Of a stretch of DNA of 6,216 bases, positions 1 to 5,600 are shown piece by piece. The notes below the pieces were generated by a model that saw nothing but the letters and a program-made list of their open reading frames with translations, was not told where the DNA came from and ran no database searches. The position numbers and the translations under genes are program-made. Positions within the stretch are counted from its first letter, which is position 1; each line of letters opens with the position of its first letter. Location of the stretch: contig CADBPP010000014.1 in assembly GCA_902796565.1 (NCBI GenBank), positions 1-6,216 on the forward strand. Direction: 5' to 3'. This stretch comes from an uncultured Eubacteriales bacterium (GTDB taxonomy: Bacteria; Bacillota; Clostridia; Eubacteriales; Anaerofustaceae).

Positions 1-611
1 CTGCCGGCGGGGGAGACGATGCCGCCTTCCGGGGATATCCTTTCGATTACTATATCCGTCTGGTATTCGTTTTCCCTGGGCAGGGGGAGGTGCACCGTGA
101 TCTGTTTTCCGGCAGCGGAGGCTTCTCCGGTGAGGCTGATGCGGGAGATGATACGGTTCCTCACCCTCATAAAGCCCTTTTCACTCATGACGGCTCGGGC
201 CGTGTCCCTGGGATTCTCTGATGACGTCTGAGCCTTTGCCCTTTCGGAGGGGAGGCCCTTGAGGATCGAGGCGGCGGCTCTGGAAAAGAACATTTTCCTT
301 CCGTCAACGAATCTCCAGTGAAGGTAACCGGAGCCGATGATCCCGTCAAGGTCTTTTTCGCTGTAATCGGGGACGCTCTCTCTGAGAGAGGTGAGCACAT
401 CCTCCCGGGTGAGCCTGAACTCCTCCCGGGCGACCTCTGCCAGGTGCATCACCATCAGCATGCCTTTTTTCATCTCCTCCGGCACGCCTTCCATGCGAAG
501 CCTTGTCTCACACAGGCGGTTCATCCCGTCGAAGTCTCCGCTGAGATAGCATGCATATATATCGGAGGGCACCGAGCATCTCAGGTAATATATCAGTTCG
601 TTCTCACTCAT
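1..611 (-). CDS. Transglutaminase-like protein, N-terminal part (cut by left window edge)
   Basis: An open frame of 203 codons starts with ATG at 611 and has no stop before the window edge, so the C-terminus is missing. The protein begins MSENELIYYL. Residues 1-120 are mostly charged and probably helical. A segment near residues 66-118 (RLTREDVLTSL, then PDYSEKDLDGI, then WRFVDGRKMFF) resembles the N-terminal helical region of clostridial transglutaminase-domain proteins as I remember them. Residues 148-200 change to a beta-rich pattern (RVRNRIISRISL, ITVHLPLPRENEYQTDIVIE), as in the domain that precedes the Cys-His-Asp core in those proteins. The core itself would lie left of base 1, so no catalytic residue can be checked. 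There is no signal peptide. AGGAG at 619-623 sits 7 bases before the ATG. The start overlaps the end of the metallophosphoesterase gene by 8 bases (ATGAGTGA), so the two are probably translationally coupled. The reading frame is certain; the family call is moderate. Confidence 0.66.
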   Translation of the reverse strand, partial: MSENELIYYLRCSVPSDIYACYLSGDFDGMNRLCETRLRMEGVPEEMKKGMLMVMHLAEVAREEFRLTREDVLTSLRESVPDYSEKDLDGIIGSGYLHWRFVDGRKMFFSRAAASILKGLPSERAKAQTSSENPRDTARAVMSEKGFMRVRNRIISRISLTGEASAAGKQITVHLPLPRENEYQTDIVIERISPEGGIVSPAG

Positions 612-1251
612 TTCCTTTCTCCTCTTCGCCGGTGAGTTTTTCTCTTCTTATCCTGTCGTTTTCGATCCATTCGTCCAGTGTCAGGGGGACATAATCGCTG
701 AACATGCAGAAGCAGTTGATCATGTTGCAGGGGATCGCTCTCGACTGCCCGGAATAGTCCTCCACCTCGGTGAGTCTGGTACGGTTTATGAATGAATTCA
801 CCAGCCTCTCATCCATGGTGTTATGGACGTGGCCGTAAAGCATGTAGGTCTTCGCGTCCCCGTTCTCCCTGAGGCGGTACTGCCCGTTGTAGCAGAATAC
901 GGGGTAATGGCAGAGGATGACCTTGCGGCCGTCGTCGTTCATCTCCCTGTAGGGAGCGATCCATCCGAAATACAGGTCGCGGTCGAAGGTGGAAGTGGAA
1001 AGGAAGCGGTCATGGTTGCCCTCCAGGAGGAACTTTTTTCCCTTAAGCTCCCTCAGCAGAAGAGCTGTCTCCGTTGCTCCGCCCCAGGAAAGGTCCCCGA
1101 GGATGACCACCTCGTCGTTCTTCCTTACGCGGCTGTTCCATCTTTCGATCATCACCCTGTTCATTTCCTCCGTGTCCGAAAAGCCCCTTCTGTCCATCTT
1201 TTCGTTCATGGCTCCGTGGAAGAAATGACAGTCTGAAATGTAGTAGCGCAT
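604..1251 (-). CDS. Calcineurin-like metallophosphoesterase (cytosolic phosphohydrolase)
   Basis: A complete 215-residue protein with all metal-binding motifs of the calcineurin-like phosphoesterase superfamily in order: DCH at residues 7-9, GDLSW at 52-56, GNHD at 78-81, the CHYP histidine at 115 and GHVH at 140-143. These residues normally bind two divalent metals and hydrolyse a phosphomonoester or phosphodiester; the substrate here is unknown. The length and layout, with DxH only six residues from the N-terminus, fit the small single-domain bacterial enzymes (COG4186-like). A C-terminal stretch around residues 170-195 (MINCFCMFSDYVPLTLDEWI) is, as I recall, typical of the clostridial members. 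The start is well fixed: it lies just before the first metal motif, and AAAGGAG (1261-1267) sits 9 bases upstream. No signal peptide or membrane segment is present, so it is cytoplasmic. Its stop overlaps the start of the transglutaminase-like gene, making a two-gene unit. Confidence 0.93.
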   Translation of the reverse strand: MRYYISDCHFFHGAMNEKMDRRGFSDTEEMNRVMIERWNSRVRKNDEVVILGDLSWGGATETALLLRELKGKKFLLEGNHDRFLSTSTFDRDLYFGWIAPYREMNDDGRKVILCHYPVFCYNGQYRLRENGDAKTYMLYGHVHNTMDERLVNSFINRTRLTEVEDYSGQSRAIPCNMINCFCMFSDYVPLTLDEWIENDRIRREKLTGEEEKGNE

Positions 1252-1276
1252 CGGCTGTGTCTCCTTTGATGTATAT

Positions 1277-1285
1277 ATTGTATCA
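1277..1285 (-). promoter_or_regulatory. Alternative extended -10 element for the metallophosphoesterase gene
   Basis: Read on the minus strand this is TGATACAAT: a TACAAT -10 box (1277-1282) with the TG of an extended -10 one base upstream. No good -35 box lies 16-18 bases further up. It would start transcription about 20 bases before the metallophosphoesterase ATG, which would place the start next to the ribosome binding site, so it is less likely than the candidate at 1356-1384. Confidence 0.25.
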
Positions 1286-1355
1286 CCCCGGAGCGCCCCT
1301 TTGGCATACGCCGGCGGGCTAAAGAGCGAAATGAGACTTTTTCACGGATAATATT

Positions 1356-1384
1356 ATTATACAGCCCGTGAATCATATTGTTTT
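1356..1384 (-). promoter_or_regulatory. Candidate promoter for the metallophosphoesterase/transglutaminase unit
   Basis: On the minus strand a consensus -10 box TATAAT lies at 1356-1361. A weak -35 box, AAAACA (1379-1384, three of six consensus bases), is 17 bases upstream. Transcription would start near 1349 and give a 5' leader of about 100 bases. The -35 region overlaps that of the divergent ppdK promoter, so the two may compete. Prediction by eye only. Confidence 0.4.
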
Positions 1385-1401
1385 GCATCCTGAAATATGA
1401 T
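1372..1401. repeat. Inverted repeat spanning the ppdK promoter (possible operator)
   Basis: ATCATATT (1372-1379) and AATATGAT (1394-1401) are perfect 8-base inverted arms around a 14-base centre. The left arm overlaps the predicted ppdK -35 box and the right arm touches the -10 box, where a dimeric repressor could act. It also overlaps the -35 region of the divergent minus-strand promoter. I do not recognise it as the site of a named regulator. An 8-base AT-rich match can arise by chance. Confidence 0.35.
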
Positions 1402-1406
1402 ATTCT
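1378..1406 (+). promoter_or_regulatory. ppdK: Candidate ppdK promoter with extended -10
   Basis: TTGTTT (1378-1383) and TATTCT (1401-1406) are separated by exactly 17 bases. The -10 is preceded by TG at 1398-1399, giving the extended form TGATATTCT. Transcription would start near 1413, leaving a leader of about 45 bases that carries the AAAGGG ribosome binding site (1443-1448), 9 bases before the ppdK ATG. The AT-rich setting means chance matches are possible. Confidence 0.45.
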
Positions 1407-1457
1407 GAACTTAGAATTTTTGAGGGTAATAATAATATTCAGAAAGGGTTTTATTAA

Positions 1458-4097
1458 ATGACCAGAAAGTATGTTTATCTGTTTTCCGAGGGCAACGCGG
1501 ACATGCGGGAGCTGCTCGGAGGCAAGGGGGCGAACCTGGCGGAGATGACCAACATCGGCATGCCGGTCCCCCAGGGCTTCACTGTGACCACTGAGGCCTG
1601 TACCCAGTATTACGAGGACGGAAGGACCATCAACGACGAGATCATGGCGGAGATCATGAAAAACGTCGAGATTATCGAAAACATAAACGGCAAGAAGTTC
1701 GGCGACAGCAAGAATCCCCTTCTCGTTTCGGTGCGTTCCGGGGCCAGGGCATCCATGCCCGGCATGATGGATACCATCCTCAACCTCGGTCTGAACGATG
1801 AAGTGGTGGATGCCCTTATAAAGGGCAATCCCGATCCCGTCTTCGAGAGATTCGTGTACGATTCATACCGCCGTTTCATCCAGATGTTCTCCGACGTCGT
1901 CATGGAGGTGGGAAAGAGCAGCTTCGAGCGCCTCATCGACAAAATGAAGGAAAAGAGGGGAGTAACCTATGACGTGGAGCTCACTGCGTCCGACCTCAGG
2001 GAACTGACGGTCCAGTTCAGAGATGCCTACAGGGAGGCCACAGGGGAGGAATTCCCGTCGGATCCCAAGGTGCAGCTCTATGAGGCAATCAGGGCCGTGT
2101 TCCGCTCCTGGGACAACGAGAGGGCCAACGTATATAGAAGGGACAATGACATCCCCTATTCATGGGGCACCGCGGTCAACGTCATGCCGATGGTGTTCGG
2201 AAACCTCAACGACAACTCCGGTACCGGCGTCGCCTTCACGAGGAATCCCGCCACGGGGGAGAAGAAGCTGATGGGCGAGTTCCTGGTGAACGCCCAGGGC
2301 GAAGACGTGGTGGCGGGCATCCGCACCCCCATGCCCATCGACCAGATGGCGGAAAGGTTCCCGGAGGCATACAGACAGTTCACCGAGATCTGCGATACCC
2401 TGGAGAAGCACTATCACGACATGCAGGACATGGAGTTCACCGTGGAGAACGGAAAGCTCTACATGCTTCAGACAAGAAACGGCAAGAGGACCGCTCAGGC
2501 CGCTCTGAAGATCGCCTGCGACATGGTGGAGGAGGGTTCGATCACGAAGCGCCAGGCCGTCATGATGGTGGAGCCGAGAAATCTCGATACGCTGCTGCAC
2601 CCCTGCTTCGATCCGGAGATCCTCGCAAATTCAAAGGAACTGGGCAAGGGCCTGGGAGCGTCTCCGGGAGCGGCCTCGGGAAAGGCCGTGTTCACCGCCG
2701 ATGACGCGAAGGCATGGCATGACAGAGGAGAAGAAGTCATCCTCGTCAGGCTCGAGACCAGCCCCGAGGACATCGAGGGCATGAAGGCCGCCAGGGGCAT
2801 ACTCACCGTCAGGGGAGGAATGACATCCCATGCCGCTGTCGTTGCCAGGGGAATGGGCACCTGCTGCGTTTCCGGATGCGGAGACATCAGGATGGATGAG
2901 GAGAACAGGTGCTTCGAGCTGGGAGGAAAGACCTTCCGGGAAGGAGATTTCATCTCCATAGACGGAAGCACCGGAAAGATATATGAAGGCGTGATCCCGA
3001 CGGTGGACGCCACCATCACGGGAGAATTCGGAAAGCTCATGAGCTGGGCGGATGAATTCAGACGCCTCAGGGTGCGCACCAACGCAGACAGTCCCGAGGA
3101 CGCCGCGAGGGCGGTGGAGCTGGGAGCCGAGGGCGTGGGCCTCACCAGGACGGAGCATATGTTCTTCGATGCCGACCGTATCGCCGCATTCCGCGAGATG
3201 ATCTGCTCCGATACCGTCGAGGAAAGAGTTGCAGCCCTCAGCCGCATCGAACCCATGCAGCAGAAGGACTTTGAGGGGATCTACGAGGTCATGAAGGATC
3301 TTCCCGTGACCATCCGTTTCCTGGATCCGCCCCTGCACGAGTTCCTGCCCACGGAGGAGGCTGACATAAAGGCCCTCGCGGAAGCGAAGGGCAAGAGCGT
3401 TGAGGACATCAAGGCGCTCATCAGCTCCCTTCATGAATTCAACCCGATGATGGGCCACAGGGGATGCCGTCTCGCGGTCACGTATCCCGAGATCGCCGAG
3501 ATGCAGACCACTGCCGTCATAAAGGCAGCCATCGAGGTCAACAGAAGGCACCGCGGCTACCGCATCAAGCCCGAGATCATGATCCCCCTCGTAGGGGACG
3601 TGAAGGAATTCAGATATGTAAAGAATATCGTGAAGACCACCGCGGACAGGATCATCAGGGAGTCCGGAGAGGAGCTTGAGTACTTCATCGGCACCATGAT
3701 CGAGATCCCGAGAGCGGCCCTTACCGCCGACGAGATAGCAAAGGAAGCCGACTTCTTCTCCTTCGGGACAAATGACCTTACCCAGATGACCTTCGGCTTC
3801 AGCCGTGACGACGCGGGCAAGTTCCTGGAGTCCTACTACGACACCAAGATCTATGAGAACGATCCGTTCTCAAGGCTTGACCAGAACGGTGTGGGCAAGC
3901 TGGTGGAGATGGCCTCAAGGCTCGGAAGGGAAGCCAATCCCGCGATCCACATGGGCATCTGCGGCGAGCACGGCGGAGATCCCTCCAGCGTGGAGTTCTG
4001 CCACAGGGTCGGACTGGATTACGTATCCTGCTCCCCCTTCCGTGTGCCCATAGCCCGTCTTGCGGCAGCCCAGGCCGCCATCAGGAACGCGAAGTGA
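1458..4097 (+). CDS. ppdK: Pyruvate,phosphate dikinase (PPDK)
   Basis: A cytoplasmic enzyme that reversibly converts ATP, pyruvate and phosphate to AMP, phosphoenolpyruvate and pyrophosphate. In anaerobes it can run in glycolysis to save ATP or in PEP formation. The protein is 879 residues, normal for the bacterial family. The N-terminal ATP-grasp part (about 1-345) has GGKGANL with Lys23, Arg93 in SVRSGARASMPG, and Asp324, Glu326 and Gln338. The swivelling phosphohistidine domain (about 385-510) carries GGMTSHAAVV with catalytic His458 and neighbouring Thr456. The C-terminal PEP/pyruvate barrel (about 520-879) has Arg564, Arg620, Glu749, Asn772 in GTNDLTQ, and Cys835 in HMGICGEHGGD. Each matches a functional residue remembered for the Clostridium symbiosum enzyme (His455, Arg561, Arg617, Glu745, Asn768, Cys831) at a constant offset of 3 to 4. 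The ATG is preceded by AAAGGG (1443-1448). The gene appears monocistronic, with its own promoter and a hairpin after it. No PPDK regulatory kinase/phosphorylase gene is seen nearby. It is intact and unlikely to be anything else. Confidence 0.99.
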   Translation: MTRKYVYLFSEGNADMRELLGGKGANLAEMTNIGMPVPQGFTVTTEACTQYYEDGRTINDEIMAEIMKNVEIIENINGKKFGDSKNPLLVSVRSGARASMPGMMDTILNLGLNDEVVDALIKGNPDPVFERFVYDSYRRFIQMFSDVVMEVGKSSFERLIDKMKEKRGVTYDVELTASDLRELTVQFRDAYREATGEEFPSDPKVQLYEAIRAVFRSWDNERANVYRRDNDIPYSWGTAVNVMPMVFGNLNDNSGTGVAFTRNPATGEKKLMGEFLVNAQGEDVVAGIRTPMPIDQMAERFPEAYRQFTEICDTLEKHYHDMQDMEFTVENGKLYMLQTRNGKRTAQAALKIACDMVEEGSITKRQAVMMVEPRNLDTLLHPCFDPEILANSKELGKGLGASPGAASGKAVFTADDAKAWHDRGEEVILVRLETSPEDIEGMKAARGILTVRGGMTSHAAVVARGMGTCCVSGCGDIRMDEENRCFELGGKTFREGDFISIDGSTGKIYEGVIPTVDATITGEFGKLMSWADEFRRLRVRTNADSPEDAARAVELGAEGVGLTRTEHMFFDADRIAAFREMICSDTVEERVAALSRIEPMQQKDFEGIYEVMKDLPVTIRFLDPPLHEFLPTEEADIKALAEAKGKSVEDIKALISSLHEFNPMMGHRGCRLAVTYPEIAEMQTTAVIKAAIEVNRRHRGYRIKPEIMIPLVGDVKEFRYVKNIVKTTADRIIRESGEELEYFIGTMIEIPRAALTADEIAKEADFFSFGTNDLTQMTFGFSRDDAGKFLESYYDTKIYENDPFSRLDQNGVGKLVEMASRLGREANPAIHMGICGEHGGDPSSVEFCHRVGLDYVSCSPFRVPIARLAAAQAAIRNAK

Positions 4098-4118
4098 TAT
4101 GTGAATATGCAAACATCA

Positions 4119-4148
4119 AAGGACCCGGCGAGCGATCGCCGGGTCCTT
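4119..4148 (+). terminator. Strong GC-rich hairpin after ppdK, probable terminator
   Basis: AAGGACCCGGCG (4119-4130) and CGCCGGGTCCTT (4137-4148) form a perfect 12-bp stem around a 6-base loop, AGCGAT, starting 21 bases after the ppdK stop codon. The stem is very stable. The bases after it (CGTCTGCGC) do not form the usual run of T, so it is an imperfect intrinsic terminator and might instead protect the mRNA 3' end or need Rho. The next gene has its own promoter, which fits termination here. Confidence 0.7.
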
Positions 4149-4168
4149 CGTCTGCGCACCGTAATGAT

Positions 4169-4196
4169 GTGAAACCGGGAAGGATAGGTGTATAAT
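4169..4196 (+). promoter_or_regulatory. Promoter of the vanZ-like / GNAT / nitrilase unit
   Basis: A consensus TATAAT (4191-4196) has GTGAAA (4169-4174, four of six -35 consensus bases) 16 bases upstream. Predicted transcription start is near 4203, giving a leader of about 50 bases before the vanZ-like ATG. It lies directly after the ppdK terminator hairpin, consistent with a separate transcription unit. Confidence 0.55.
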
Positions 4197-4203
4197 TGCA
4201 CTG

Positions 4204-4220
4204 ATGCTTCGCTGAAGCAT
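4204..4220 (+). other. Perfect short hairpin close to the predicted 5' end of the vanZ-unit mRNA
   Basis: ATGCTTC (4204-4210) and GAAGCAT (4214-4220) are perfect 7-base inverted arms with a 3-base loop, GCT. The outer CTG (4201-4203) and CAG (4223-4225) could extend the stem across a two-base AA bulge. The hairpin begins within a base or two of the predicted transcription start. In RNA it would be a 5'-terminal stem-loop; in DNA it could be an operator at +1. No run of T follows, so it is not a terminator. Confidence 0.5.
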
Positions 4221-4252
4221 AACAGGCTGATTAAAAAACTGGCAGGGAAAAA

Positions 4253-4816
4253 ATGAAAGAAATATCTTTTGCTGCGGGAGAATGCTTCTTTACCGTGTTG
4301 TGGCTCCTGGCACGGCTGATCGTATGGATCAGAAACAGGAGGATAGATTGGAAGAGGGAAGCGATGCTGATGCTGATATATGTAAACCTGGCGGTGATAA
4401 TCCGCTTCTCGTTCTTTCCGATGGAAAGATCTGGCGGAAGGATACAGCCGCTGCTGTTCGATCCGGGAAGTGTATTCCCCTTTGATGTCAATCTCGTGCC
4501 CTTCGTCCATATGCGGGACTATGTCTCGGACAGGGCGGAGCTGATGAATTTCATCGGCAATATCGCCATGTACATACCCAGCGGCATCATACTGCCCGTA
4601 GTTTACACAAAGCTTGACAGCTTCCCGAAGACGGTGGCGGCGGGCGCCCTTATATGCCTGTGCGTGGAGATACTGCAGCTGCCGCTGTTCGTCAGGGTCT
4701 CCGATGTGGACGATATCATCATGAACGTCACCGGTGTGATCATCGGCTGGTGCATATATGCTCTGGCGGGGCTGGGCGCAAAGCTTATCCATAGGTGTCT
4801 GAAAGGGGAGAGATGA
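4253..4816 (+). CDS. VanZ-like integral membrane protein
   Basis: A 187-residue membrane protein with about five hydrophobic segments near residues 5-26, 37-56, 99-118, 126-146 and 155-178. VanZ-family signatures appear in order: NLVPF (80-84), NFIGNIAMYIPSG (99-111), Glu139 and Gln142 in VEILQLPLF, and DVDDIIMNVTG (151-161). The family is named for VanZ of the Tn1546 vancomycin-resistance cluster, which gives low-level teicoplanin resistance, but most chromosomal relatives have no assigned role. No other van genes are seen here, so a resistance function should not be assumed. The ATG follows AGGG (4244-4247) at a rather short 5-base distance, so translation may be modest. The hydrophilic loop at residues 57-79 lies between segments 2 and 3. 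Its stop codon shares its last base with the start of the next gene, so it is the first gene of an apparent three-gene operon. Confidence 0.88.
   Translation: MKEISFAAGECFFTVLWLLARLIVWIRNRRIDWKREAMLMLIYVNLAVIIRFSFFPMERSGGRIQPLLFDPGSVFPFDVNLVPFVHMRDYVSDRAELMNFIGNIAMYIPSGIILPVVYTKLDSFPKTVAAGALICLCVEILQLPLFVRVSDVDDIIMNVTGVIIGWCIYALAGLGAKLIHRCLKGER
4803..4808 (+). promoter_or_regulatory. Ribosome binding site that sets the GNAT-YoaP start
   Basis: AAGGGG (4803-4808) lies inside the end of the vanZ-like gene. It is 7 bases before ATG 4816 and 4 bases before ATG 4813. The longer in-frame GTG start at 4795 has no Shine-Dalgarno sequence in front of it. ATG 4816 is therefore preferred, with 4813 as a close alternative. 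Confidence 0.65.
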
Positions 4817-5580
4817 TGGAGTATGTGAGAGTCACGAAGGATAATCTTGAAGAGGAGCATATCTGCTGCGCCATCTCGAACAGCAATGATGTACAGGTGG
4901 CATCCAAGAAAGCCTGGCTGGCACAGCGCTTCGACGAGGGACTGGTGTTTCTCAAGAGCGCCGAGCGGGGGAAGTGTTTCATTGAGTATATCCCCGCCGA
5001 AAACGCCTGGAACCCCATAGACGCGGAGGGATACATGTATATAGACTGCCTGTGGGTGTCCGGCTCCCTCAAGGGCCACGGATATTCCTCGGATCTTCTT
5101 TCGGAGTGCATCCGCGACAGCAGCCTCAAGGGGAAAAAGGGCCTTTGCATCCTTTCCTCAGGGAAGAAAAAGCCTTTCCTCGCGGATCCTAAGTACCTTG
5201 AACATAAGGGCTTCAGAGTGTGTGACGAAGCGGATAACGGCATACAGCTGTGGTACCTGCCCTTTTCGGAGGATGCGGATCCTCCCCGTTTCATGGAATG
5301 GGCGAGACGTCCCCGTATCGATGAAAAAGGGTACGTGCTTTACTATACCGATCAGTGTCCCTTCAACGCGAGATATGTCCCGGAATTGATAAAAACGGCC
5401 CGGGAGAACGGCATAAGCTTCACCCCGGTGCACCTGGTGAGCAGGGATCAGGCCAGGAGCGCTCCCACACCCGTCACCACCTACGCGCTCTTCTGTGACG
5501 GGGAATATGTCACGAACGAACAGATGAACGCTAAAAAGTTCCTGAAGCTTGTTACGGAGCGGATAGCTTCTGAAAATTGA
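4816..5580 (+). CDS. GNAT-family N-acetyltransferase with C-terminal YoaP domain
   Basis: A 254-residue soluble protein in two parts. Residues 1-150 form a GNAT acyl-CoA-dependent acetyltransferase fold: a central strand with YMYIDCLWVSG (73-83) is followed by the acetyl-CoA loop LKGHGYSSDLL (85-95), which fits the motif A pattern of basic residue-x-x-Gly-x-Gly/Ala, and later by YLEHKGF (127-133). Residues 165-254 look like the YoaP domain, named after Bacillus subtilis YoaP, which has the same two-part layout. This part begins YVLYYTDQCPF, with Cys181 after a strand, and later has TPV (218-220) and LFCDGEYV, an order that recalls glutaredoxin-like folds with a single cysteine. The acetyl acceptor is unknown. 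The start at 4816 is chosen from the ribosome binding site; 4813 would add one residue. It overlaps the vanZ-like stop by one base and is followed after 20 bases by the nitrilase gene, so it is mid-operon. Confidence 0.87.
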   Translation: MEYVRVTKDNLEEEHICCAISNSNDVQVASKKAWLAQRFDEGLVFLKSAERGKCFIEYIPAENAWNPIDAEGYMYIDCLWVSGSLKGHGYSSDLLSECIRDSSLKGKKGLCILSSGKKKPFLADPKYLEHKGFRVCDEADNGIQLWYLPFSEDADPPRFMEWARRPRIDEKGYVLYYTDQCPFNARYVPELIKTARENGISFTPVHLVSRDQARSAPTPVTTYALFCDGEYVTNEQMNAKKFLKLVTERIASEN

Positions 5581-5600
5581 AAACGGATGGAGGCTGAGTT

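Larger units (their letters stand above)
1350..1439. repeat. Long-spaced AT-only inverted repeat in the divergent control region
   Basis: AATATTATTAT (1350-1360) is the exact reverse complement of ATAATAATATT (1429-1439), with 68 bases between them. The left copy overlaps the predicted minus-strand -10 box. The right copy lies just before the ppdK ribosome binding site. Because both arms contain only A and T in simple triplet runs, this may be compositional rather than functional. Confidence 0.25.

Noticed and set aside
318..635. Plus-strand open frame of 105 codons near the left edge
   Set aside because: It is antisense to the transglutaminase-like gene, which has a good ribosome binding site, coupling to its neighbour and a family-like sequence. 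The plus-strand frame has no plausible start signal or motif.
1206..1388. Minus-strand 60-codon open frame across the divergent control region
   Set aside because: It overlaps the start of the metallophosphoesterase gene in another frame, runs through the promoter region and shows no protein-family pattern.
1403..1444. TTCTGAA and TTCAGAA inverted arms before ppdK as a possible leader hairpin
   Set aside because: The left arm lies upstream of the predicted transcription start, so it would not be in the mRNA, and 7-base arms 28 bases apart are weak.
2495..3551. Long open frames (253 and 306 codons) on the minus strand inside ppdK
   Set aside because: They lie wholly opposite a certain, highly conserved gene. 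Their residue make-up shows no recognisable motif. GC-rich codons on the coding strand commonly create such antisense frames.
4019..4792. Minus-strand 257-codon open frame opposite the end of ppdK and the vanZ-like gene
   Set aside because: It crosses the ppdK 3' hairpin and the promoter of the next unit. Its sequence is low-quality, rich in His and Gln and without motifs, so it is a shadow of the two real genes.
4253..4816. Glycopeptide-resistance gene cluster based on the VanZ-like protein
   Set aside because: No vanH, vanA, vanX, vanY or two-component regulator genes are present. VanZ-like proteins are common in Bacillota chromosomes without any resistance role.
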